Positions 1 to 9,798 of a stretch of 64,000 nucleotides of DNA are shown piece by piece; the first letter of the stretch is position 1; every line of letters starts with the position of its first letter. Made by a program: the position numbers and the translations under genes. The DNA is from Strongylocentrotus purpuratus (Eukaryota > Echinodermata > Echinoidea > Camarodonta > Strongylocentrotidae). The notes beneath the pieces are model-generated. The model was given only the letters and a program-made list of their open reading frames with translations. It made no database searches and had not been told where the DNA came from. The DNA lies in NCBI RefSeq assembly GCF_000002235.5, contig NW_022145612.1, forward strand, positions 15,306,809 to 15,370,808. Direction: 5' to 3'.

Positions 1-61
1 GTAAATACTTTAGCCCCCCCCCCCCCACTTTGATAAACGTTCCGCGGGGCCTGTGTATATA

Positions 62-576
62 ATATATACGCATACAACACTGATCTTTATGATGTCTTTA
101 ACGTGACATATCTTCTTCTCCCCTTGCAAACGAGAAAGAAAACAAGGTCATTAAAAGGGATTAAGCGACAAATAATGATTGTGATTCAAATTGATGCGAA
201 TATTTGTTTGAATAAGCACTGCCGAATCTTCTTTGTAAAACAACTTTTACAAATCTCAGCCATGCTTACTGAGTTGAGACGTTCCATTCAATGTAAAATA
301 CTCATTAAAGAATACACTTCTCCTAATCTGAAAGTGATCTTACAACACAGTGGCAGAATTGCATGGCTGAGATTTGTAAAAGCCGTTTTTACAAAGAAGA
401 TTCTGGTGAAAAGCATTGCTTATTCAAAAAAATCCTTGCACAATTTGAATCACAATGATTATTTGTCGCATGATCCTTTTATTAAATAACCTTGTTTTCT
501 TTTTTGTTTGCATGGGGAGAAGAAGCTATGTCACGTTAACAAATCATAAAGATCAGTTGTATTATGCGTATATACA
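62..576. repeat. Long foldback (inverted-repeat) element
   Basis: Two arms of about 200 bp are imperfect reverse complements. The left arm runs about 62-265 and the right arm about 361-576, enclosing a loop of about 95 bp. Matching landmarks in order are 'tatatacgcatacaacactg' against the complement of 'gttgtattatgcgtatata', then 'gatctttatgat', 'aacgtgacata', 'gcttcttctcccc', 'gcgacaaataat', 'gtgattcaaatt', 'agaatcttctttgtaaaa' and 'ttttacaaatctcagccatgc'. An apparent 128-codon reading frame lies across the arms and is a by-product of them. The symmetry and absence of a protein fit a non-autonomous foldback or MITE-like DNA element. I could not define a target duplication. Confidence 0.75.
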
Positions 577-959
577 TAATGATACCAGAACAAAATGTTG
601 ATTATCAGAATGTCATTTTGGAATACCTCTATACAAATACCACATTGTCTTTAGCCGGTATCAGTATTAGTATGAGCCAATATAAAGCTAATATTCTTTA
701 TTCAGTTCAGTATAATGCTTTTCCTCAAAGATAGTTTCGCTATTTTTTTAGGGTTGAGACGCTAAGAAATGGTTTCAAATGTACATTACACAAATCCTAA
801 ACCATTGCAAAATGATGGTGGTTCTCTCTCTCTCTCTCTCTTTATTTTAATCATGCATTATCAACTACATATAAAGCAGCAACCAAAAACTTAGGGTTAT
901 CTGAGATAGGTGAAAGTAAGAGTTAAAAAGAAAGTCATGCTAAAATGGCGCTTCACCTC

Positions 960-1214
960 CCCCCCCCCCCTGAAAAAAAATAGTGGTCCTCCTCTCCAGC
1001 ATCCCCCCCCCCCCCCACTTTAATATTCACCGGCCGGCTGAGTCGGCGCAAAAATGTTCCCCAAAAACTGGACCCCCCTAAACTTATGTGCATTTATCCA
1101 GCCCCCCCCCCCCCTCCGCTCATTCGCCGATCGCCGGCTGGCTGATTCGCCGCTAAATATTTTCTCAAGATTTGGGCCCCCCCCCCCTCTTGCCGCCGGC
1201 TGGATCCGCCCCTG
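960..1214. repeat. Poly-C-rich non-autonomous element, right end
   Basis: This stretch contains several C-homopolymers of about 10-14 bases separated by GC-rich words such as 'gccggctggctgattcgccg'. It ends at 1200-1214 with 'ctggatccgcccctg'. The reverse complement of that end, 'caggggcggatccag', matches 13 of 15 bases of the element start at 32017-32031. The shared terminus suggests one family of non-autonomous DNA elements carrying poly-C inside. The left end was not located. Confidence 0.45.
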
Positions 1215-1526
1215 ATTTAGGACCCTCGTAAGTGAGTTTTTTTCCTGGCATCAACTTACATGCGAAGCATCGTCCACGAGCCGCATATCGGCGAGGCGAT
1301 ATTTTGTTGTTGCTATTTTGAACCCCCGTATTGTTTTCCTGGCATCTACTAACATCTTACTGTGTGGGTCGATCTGGACACATAATGGCGTTTTTCTATG
1401 CACATCATATTTTCGCTTGGGGCCGGGGGAGGGGGTTAAACCCCCTAACCCCCCCCCCCCCCGTAGATCTGCCCATGTTCCCATATCATTCCACGGCATC
1501 TTGGTCTTCCTCTTCTTCTCAATAGG

Positions 1527-1677
1527 GACTTTTAGATTTGCGTGGACGTGGACGTGTTCTTTTAAGGCACTGGCAGTCACATGTGACGTCCTTTTAAGCA
1601 CTGGCAGTGCCTCCGCAGTGCCTTAAAAGGAGGTCACACGTTGCAGTCCACGTTCTCATCGTGCAAATCTAAAAGTC
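1527..1677. repeat. 151-bp terminal-inverted-repeat element (MITE-like)
   Basis: The ends are perfect 15-base inverted repeats, 'gacttttagatttgc' at 1527 and its complement ending at 1677. The similarity continues inward, with 'cttttaaggcactg' on the left against 'cagtgccttaaaag' on the right. It carries no coding potential. It looks like a short non-autonomous DNA transposon or hairpin element. No clear target duplication was seen. Confidence 0.65.
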
Positions 1678-2052
1678 AATAATATTGATTTACTGGTCGA
1701 GGTTCATTATTTGCTGGTCATTTGAAATCACCAGATTTCAGCGGGTTTACGCTTTCACAACGAAAAACTTCTCCATGACCATGTTTCTGCCCTTGCGCGA
1801 TCGCCTCCATAGCTCCAGCAGAGATGGCGAAGCAGCGTGCACACGTACCGTTACTAACGGCGCAGTAGGCCTATAACCACTGCTGACGGCGGCACTGCAC
1901 TGCGAGCTGAATCGGTAATAATAGGCCTACTCATAGAACGAGAAATCTTGCACGCTAATCTAAGTTCCATTTCATTGGTTTAAGGTTTGTAAATTGAAAC
2001 TCAATATTGTGTTAAAGTTATAACAGAAAAGATAATCTTTATTTTATAATTC

Positions 2053-2147
2053 CACGGGGGCGATTTTTAATTTTGCAATCGCCCCCGTGAGCAACCTGAC
2101 GGGGGCGATTATGTAGCTCACGGGGGCGAATCGCCCACCGCCCCCGT
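2053..2147. repeat. Cluster of 'cacgggggcgat' words in both orientations
   Basis: Five copies of a GC-rich word lie in 95 bp: direct at 2053, inverted ending 2089, direct at about 2099, direct at 2119, and inverted ending 2147. Neighbouring copies can pair as 12-13 bp stems. It stands out sharply from the AT-rich surroundings. It could be a small compound foldback repeat or an array of protein-binding sites. The sequence alone does not decide. Confidence 0.55.
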
Positions 2148-2419
2148 GTATTTTGAGCACTGATTATGCGAGTGTGGAAGAACATCAGATAAAAATTATA
2201 CCCTGAAAAGCATGGGTCTTTAAATGCCTTAATATTCTAAATATGGCATGTTACATCATAAAAAATCGGGTGGATTTTTATGCCATGTGTTTGTGTAGTC
2301 CCATATACATCTTACTGTGTATAGTGCTTGTAACTTTACCAAGACTTGGCCGATTCCACAACGTTTCTTGAGTTTTCTTTAGATTGGAAATTTGATAAGG
2401 TGTTAGTTTGTTTACGAGC

Positions 2420-2629
2420 AGGACAATTACCTCATGGACAATCACCCCCCCCCCCTCGAAAACCACCCCCAGAAAACTACTCCCAAGGACAATAACCCCC
2501 CCCCCCCTCATGAAAATTTTCCCCTGTTCATTAAAGGGGAAATCTGCCATGATGATATATTAGTTTACATTTTTTAGGGGGGTAGTTTTTTGGGGGAGGG
2601 GGTGTGATTGTCCAGGGGGTAATTGTCCT
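2420..2629. repeat. Inverted-repeat element with 'ggacaattac' ends
   Basis: The left arm, from 2420, holds 'aggacaattac', 'ggacaatcac', a poly-C run and 'cagaaaactac'. The right arm, ending 2629, holds the complements in reverse order: 'gtagttttttgggggag', 'gtgattgtcc' and 'gtaattgtcct'. Arms are about 50-60 bp around an AT-rich loop. The ORF at 2278-2550 on the minus strand crosses this element and is not credible as a gene. Confidence 0.6.
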
Positions 2630-2861
2630 AGAACCTTTGTTTATGTTATTCACACTTATAGGAATATTGCATAGTGATTTCACTTAATGATTACGATCTT
2701 GAAAGAGTAAAGTTACTTCTTTTTGTCAGCTATTGTATTCCAATATAGCTATTGGAAAATGTATTCATTGGGCAAAAAATAATGCTAGTGATATTAAGAT
2801 TTTAGAAATGATGAACCATACAAATTTGTCAAATATAAACAAAATACCAGAAAGGTTAGTT

Positions 2862-3052
2862 AAAGCTTATCTGCCGTAGTTTACAGGAGGGATTAGACTG
2901 CCCTGCAAGGTCACTGGACAGGTGGTTATCTCATCAACTCAACTCTCAGTTAACATAAGAAAAAGAGGATCATGGGGGACCAATGGTCACCGATTAGGTA
3001 TTGTTTGTTATATAGAGGGCACAAGTAGCTACAAGTAGTGCAGTGGGCCTTT
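2862..3052. repeat. Interspersed repeat, copy 1 (second copy at 39288-39480)
   Basis: Shared blocks with the copy near 39.3 kb, in the same order and spacing, are 'aaagcttatc', 'aggagggattaga', 'ggtcactg', 'acaggtgg', 'atctcatcaactca', 'taacataagaaa', 'agaggatcatgggggacca' and 'caagtagctacaagtag'. On the minus strand 'agttgatgagat' and 'tctaatccctcct' sit where tRNA A and B boxes would lie in a tRNA-derived SINE, so SINE origin is possible but unproven. Confidence 0.6.
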
Positions 3053-3232
3053 AATATATATATGGATTCATTTTTATATGAAATTACAATTCTCATCAGA
3101 GTATATTACAATGTGTAATAACGATGCAGGTCTGCTACATGGCAGTGAGGATGCAATTGTATTACACATGCTTTGGTGACTGACAAGTGCTCCCCAGTCA
3201 ATAGCCTACACTAAATGAATTCCTTACTTCAT

Positions 3233-3335
3233 CCCTGAACTAAACACTAACCTTAACCCAAACTCTAACCTTCACCCTAAACTTAAATCTAATCTGAAAC
3301 CCGGTCGCAACCATAACCTTATACCTATATCTTTG
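3233..3335. repeat. Degenerate telomere-like (CTAACC)n stretch
   Basis: About 100 bp of strongly C/A-biased sequence is built of imperfect 'ctaaccttaaccc'-type units. It resembles interstitial degenerate TTAGGG repeats. A weaker stretch of the same kind lies at about 60205-60290. There is no sign of a chromosome end. Confidence 0.5.
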
Positions 3336-3425
3336 ACGAAAGAAAACCTGGAGGAATAGTGGTGGGGGCAAATATCAGAGCATGTATGACAACTTGAAAT
3401 AATGAAATTGTTTTGTACTTTTCAG

Positions 3426-3572
3426 TTTGCTTTCAGCTAGCAGTGATAGGTCTGCTGGCTGTCGTGATTGTTATGCTGGGATCTCGTCTGCAGGCGGACA
3501 ATATTGATGAGGCAGTCCTACTTCATAATCTCAGGAAGGAGTTACATAGGGTGGGTGGGCATGTGGAGAGAG
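3426..3572 (+). other. Signal-anchor exon of the GT13-like gene
   Basis: The open frame reads L-A-V-I-G-L-L-A-V-V-I-V-M-L followed by G-S-R-L-Q, then a charged, heptad-like segment (E-A-V-L-L-H-N-L-R-K-E-L-H). This is a single hydrophobic span of about 14-16 residues, as in type II Golgi glycosyltransferases, leading into a short stem. Two acceptors are possible: after 3425 (entering phase 1) or after 3436 (phase 0, better pyrimidine tract). There is no upstream in-frame ATG within the exon. The only internal ATG, near 3471, would cut the membrane span in two. Confidence 0.7.
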
Positions 3573-6500
3573 GTTAGTAGAAAGAAATAAAATGTTATAG
3601 TTTGTAAATTGTAGTTGTTGTATCTATGCTGGTGTATTTCATTACATGATTAAATTGGCTTGGAGTGCAAGTGGTAAGCTCTTTGCTCTGTTCAAATTAC
3701 TGTAATTCTGTTAAAAAAATAAAAAGTAAAAACAGGGACAGGAGTACCAAGGCACTGGATTTTATATCTGACCTGTCCCTGCATCAATGTGTTCTTAGAG
3801 CCCCCTAAACCACATTATAATAAATGCTATTAAATGGGGCTTCATTTTCTAATATTTAGAATTATATTTAGTTTAGAATGTACAACAAAAATTCGGTTTT
3901 TCTGACAATGTAATTTAATACCACAATATTTATATTACTGGTACCTGTAAATTTCTTCTGTTCTTTAGCACCCCCCCCCCCCAACAAAAAAGGAGGGAAG
4001 CAAGAGAAACAAACGAAAATTCTGTAGCAGCTATATTTGTATTTCTCATTAAGGAAAATTAAATTAGATCTTTCGTAATGCTTTGTTTAACACTTTTTTT
4101 AAATTTTGTTTTATTTATAGAAATGCAAAAAACCGAGATTCCCTTGGCAAGCAAGGCTATGTGTGGTAACTTTGAACCTTGTCCGATCAGCAAGTTTGCT
4201 TACAGGATACAGACAGGTTTTCAGAACAAACACAGACCTGAGATGTGCCTTGAAGATGACTATGGGTGAGTACAAATCTTCTATTGAGAGCCATAAAGAC
4301 TATATGTTAACCCATTTTCTAGTGAATTATCTCATTCCCATGGGCTTTGATACAGGTAGGTGCCACCTTGTTCCAGTTGGCAATGGGTTTACACTGTGTA
4401 ACAGCATATAACTGAATGCTCTCTGGCTCTCAGCAGAAAATAATAACTAATTCAATTTATTTATAACAAAAATTGAATAAACCTTCCATTCATTTTCATA
4501 TCATGTGCAATAATTATCTCTCTCTCAAAAGGAGCAGAACACAATCTTTCAAGAATATCATTGACTTTATATGTTGGAAATTGCTAATAAGGCTTATTTG
4601 TAAATTGAAATTTTGACATGGAAAAATTGTGAATCTCTATGAGTATTCCCTTTAACATTCCAGCCTTTCATATGTATGAAAATATATTTGGGCATTTTAT
4701 AGTATCATTTTTTAGTAATAATGTCATCTTCATTTTAAACACCATTTCTATCACATTAACAAGTATTCTGCAACACAGGTACATTACAAATGCAACAGTA
4801 ATTACAGCATAAAATTTGTAATAACAGTGTTTTTATGATGATATTTATAATCTGAAATTTGAATTAAATTTCTTGAACATATATAGACTTGTCATATGAT
4901 TTTGTTTTGTCTATCTTTTTCAGAGTGTTTCCTCAGATTGAAATGGGAAGGGGGCTGAATATATTGCACATAGATGGTGAGCAGATTTCATTTTCTTAAG
5001 TGTGAAGAATTCCAACTAAAGGAGTATATTGTATGTTTGAAAGCATCCTGTTATATATTAGACATACAATGTCACATATAAAGGAAAGGAGAATATTCTG
5101 GTTGCCTTGTTGTTGTTGTTTTACTGGGGAACAGAATTCTCAAAATGAATTATCCTTAATGAATACAGTAGTTGTCCATGGATTATATGCATGGGGATAA
5201 TTCCAAGGGTGATGGTCCATTGAAAAGTAAACAGATACTGTATGTATGCCTTAAAAGATATGCACAGCATATATCACTTCTGCTTTCACCCTTTAAAGGC
5301 CAAGACCGGATATCTAGTTTTTGCTGACTGTTTGAAAATTATACTTCATCAGAGCACAATACCGTAATCTTTTGTTTCAAAATGTTAAATTTGTTGACTG
5401 TAACTCTTAAAATGTTTTGATTTGTATGAAATGTCTGCTCCATTCAAAGAACCTGAGTATTTCTTGTGACATTCTTCACATATTTTACTTTGCAGAACAT
5501 ACAAAGAAGGTCAAGAGGAAAGGTCATTTGACACATATTTACATGGTAAGATATAAGCTATTTCATATGATAAATGTGACTTGACATAAATGGTTCCCTG
5601 AGGTCTGGAGCAACCAAAATGAATTGCATTCTTTTAGTCAGAACAATGAGTAGAAGTAGCAGGTTTCATTGCCCAAGCATTTGTGAAGAAGGGTAAACAT
5701 GAGCATTAATTTCAAGCATTGGGTGATTGATGGTCATATGAGAATGTGTATATACTTTGTGTGGAGAGGGGGTAGAATTCGAGGACAAAAATCATGCATG
5801 AATTCAGGCAATCAACTTTCATATCAGGCAAACAAAAATTCCACAGCAGCAAATATTTAAGTTTCAAGCCTTGCAATACTTATCATCCTCTAACTTTCAT
5901 CATGTTCCTGTTTTTCACTTTATCAGAGAGTTTATTTATCTCTCTCTTTCATGATCATAGAAATTTCCCTCTTAATTCATGTTATTGCACTTATTGATGC
6001 TTAGATTCGTTTTAATTAGACCTTGATTTCTGTGTGTGAATGTTTTTTTCCTGTACGATTTCAATACCTCAGTTACACCGTCAAACTTCAGTTTATGATC
6101 AGTTTGGTGTTAGTCTTGTTGGTGTGAGCGAGGTATTAAATCAATATCCTGTTTGAACAATACAGTATAAGAAGTGTAAGTTTACCCATTAGAACAAACA
6201 AAAGCTTTTTAAATATTCAATGTAAGTCGATCTGTCATAAGAGGTGTTGTTCCTGTTTTCAGAGGGAGTGAATCTGCCCTATTACAAACAGAATATTCAA
6301 TTACATATTCAATACAATAGGTGGATTGAGCAAGTATTTTACCTAGCAAAGTAAAATTTTCAGATTTCTGACGGTCCAGGACCTCATAACACAAAGCTTG
6401 AAAATCAGCTACAGGATAACATTAATTTTGAATCAAAATTATTTTTGACATATAAGTCATAAAATGTCTTTGAAAATGCTTCAAATTATGGATCAGATTG

Positions 6501-9500
6501 CACAAGAATACATCTCAGAACTTAGAGCTCGTAAGCAAGCCCTAGAACTGGGTGTAAAATGACTTCCTGCTTTACATACATCAGTTCACATTCCTTCCAC
6601 ATTCCAATTTCACATGTTTGAAGAAGTTTTTTTTTTGCATCATCAACTATAGTAGTACTTCAGTCACACTGCCAAACGGACTCCAAACCGACTCCCCACC
6701 AATCGTCTTTTGGCTTTTGGGGATAATATTATTTTTTGTCTGGTCTGTAGTTGGGCTGGGGTCGGTCTCGTTGGTGTGACTGAGATATTAGAGTTAGAGG
6801 AATAGAAAACAAGAATGTAATGTCTCTTATAACTGGTAAGTGGTAGTGGGTCTTATAAAAACATCAATATTACACTTCAGATGAGTGAAGTGTTTGTTTT
6901 CAATTCATTTAAGGAATTCCACTGATTTCTCATCCTTCAAACATGTAAGTGACCCAAATACAGAAATGTCTACCTATCCCAAATCTATATAACATACTGT
7001 ACAGGGTTTATTTGCTGCAGTTGTAATCGATTTTCTACGCAAGGATACTTGTAACTTCTAATGGGATGCAAGCTTTTAACCAGGATGGTATTTTGAGTGC
7101 CTTGGTAAAAAGCCAGTGTAGATCAGCTACAAACACTTATCTTATCGCTTGTACTTCACAGCATGGGGCTCTTATTAACATGTATTTTTAGGTACGCGAT
7201 GCAAAGTAGTGCATGTAGAGGTTAATATGCATTATTGATGTGTTTAGAGGCAAGTGCGCGCTAAAGTAAGCCTCAAACTCCACGTTTATTTGTCAGCCAA
7301 AAATATCACCAAAAATCTAGAAGTGAATTGTTTTTTACATCAAATAACAAGAAATTAGGAGTTTTGTTGTGTACACATGATGTATGTTTTCATTTGTTGA
7401 TTACAGCATCTCACCGTCCTTGTTAAGTTTATTCATGCACCTAACATACTCAACCTGACGGATTTGTATGATAGATGCATACAGCCTCAAATTGAGTGCG
7501 GATAGATCTTGTAATGAATCTGTGCGCATGCATCATTTGTACTAATACTGGATAAAATTCAGTTCAGGCGCGGTCAGCTACAGTAGGTATGTAATTTGTT
7601 TTGAATCTTGAAAGTGCATTTGTTGATCTTGTTTAAAGTAGGCTTAATGCTATTTGGCCACAGGCGGCATCGTGGCCGCAGGAGAGTGGCATCAAATAAA
7701 GGTATGTACAAACAGAGATATTGCAGTAGCCATATCATATCCCACATCAAAATAATACGAGTGTAAGAATCCATCATTTTAACAGGAGCCCTTCCGTGCA
7801 CTTCATATGTGATTTGTATACATCACACAGGGAATAAACAGCTACAGATCTGTGGCACTAACTCACAGTCTTAAGTTGAAAAAAAGCACTAATCAAATGG
7901 TATAGTTATGGAGCACTAACTAGGGAAATTATGCAGCTTTAATATTGCACTAATCTGTGGATACAAGGCAATAAAACACTAACCAGGGATACTACAATGT
8001 TAGTAAGGGGCAGCTAAAAAGCTACAGAGAACTAACTGGTAATTACAGGGTCATAATATGTTTGTATCTGGAAGGTAAATAGCCTCAGAGCCGTGGCACT
8101 AATACTGGAAATTACACGACCGCAATACATGTATTACACTTGAAGTGTATAGCCAATATATAGCACTTACTGGTACAACCTACATCCAAGGAATCGCAGC
8201 ATTTAGGGAAAGCTATAAAGAAAAAATGGTTTTTAACTTGTATGCAATTTCAAAGCTGTGGCATTATCTGTTTAAGTTAATCTTGAGTTCTGTCAATGGC
8301 AGAAAATAAATTCCTACAAAATCTAATGAAACTTAAACACAATGTTCTAGACTACAAATACAATTTTTTTTTTAAATAGTACATTAGACAACACTCAATA
8401 GGCTGAATTGCTCAAACAAATGATGTAAACCAGACAATTTTGGTAGAAAACATAATTGTAACTGAAAAAAATGAGCAAATAAAGATAAGGAAATTGAGCC
8501 ATATGTGTATATTATGCAGTCTCATATGTTACCTATTGAGAGTCTGAAAGGTGTTAGCTCTGTGTGAAGGATACGAGTTACTAGTGTACTAAAATCAATA
8601 GATTTTATTTACTCTTTATGTATAAGTTTCCATATGGATGTACTGTATTCAAAATATGAGCTTCAAATATTACTTGCAATTAATTGCAATTTCTCAGTGA
8701 ACAGCAAAATGTCTTGTTAAATAAAAGTCGTCATCAGCAGTATCATCATCATCAGCATAAATTGTTTTCTCCAAAGTAATCTCTGCAAATTCCAGAGTGT
8801 TTTCGTGATAGAAATGTTAGCGCATTGTGATCTCTTTTATTGCTTCTTCCCATCCATGGTAAAATGATTAAAACAGTATTTTATAAGCATACCTTTCTCA
8901 AATATAATCGTTATTATCGATTTACTTTGCTTTGTCTGTATATCATCATGTACTTCATTATTAATGTGCTCTTATGTATTTTTAAGAAGGGTTGAGTGGT
9001 ATAATAACCTTGCATAGTTTGTCAATATGATAACAATGTTTTTGTAGCTTTATTTCATTCCTACCCAGACAGGTGAGTAGAATTCTATTGATGCACTAGA
9101 TAATTACTGGTATTTATGTAAGACTTCATGTATAATGTAATATACCGGTACTAGTATTCTCTTGTTTTTCAAAATTTCATCTAAATTATTCCAAAATGAC
9201 TTCCATTTATAGATGAAAAGCAAGTGAATTCATGTCAAATTTTAATCTACTGATAGTTGTATGTTAGTTGCATGCTTAGTGCCATACGGCTCCATTAAAG
9301 GCTTGTACCATTGTTCGATTTCGTGAAAGAGAAAGTCAAGCAAAGTTGAGTCAAAACATTGTTAGGTCTGCTAGGGTCATTGTGTATTCAGTAATGGGTT
9401 TTGCAGGTTGTATCCTGGCCCAGGACAATATAATATGTATAGCAAGGGATGTCAAGAATTGGTAAGAATGCCCTGTTCCAATCTCGCTGAAAAAGGTCAG

Positions 9501-9755
9501 TTTATTGGTGACATTGAGCATCTTATAGGATACTTTATTCCAAAAAAAGTATTGGTTATAGGTTATCTGATCTAATTTGGGGTTCATAAGGTCAAAGTTC
9601 GTTCGGGACAAGACCTGCTTTTTTTTTGGGGGGGGGGGGGAGGTGTGTGCGATTTTCAAACTATTTTATTAGATAAAAGAATTACTATTTTAAAGGAATT
9701 AGTAATTTAAAGTTTAAAGTAGTCATTCAGGCTCTGTTCATTTAATAATATTTAC

Positions 9756-9798
<43 letters not shown>

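Noticed and set aside
103-489. 128-codon ORF on the + strand
   Set aside because: It runs through both arms and the loop of the foldback element; no domain and no start context.
1251-1626. Overlapping 102- and 116-codon ORFs on opposite strands
   Set aside because: They cross a poly-C run and the 151-bp inverted-repeat element; frames on both strands are a sign of low-complexity DNA.
3233-3335. True telomere repeat
   Set aside because: Units are irregular and short, and unique genic sequence follows on both sides.
5498-5545. Reading exon 5496-5545 as H-T-K-K-V-K-R-K-G-H in the frame given directly by the upstream exon
   Set aside because: That frame meets a stop just after the next acceptor and lacks S-F-D-T-Y; the other frame is the conserved one.
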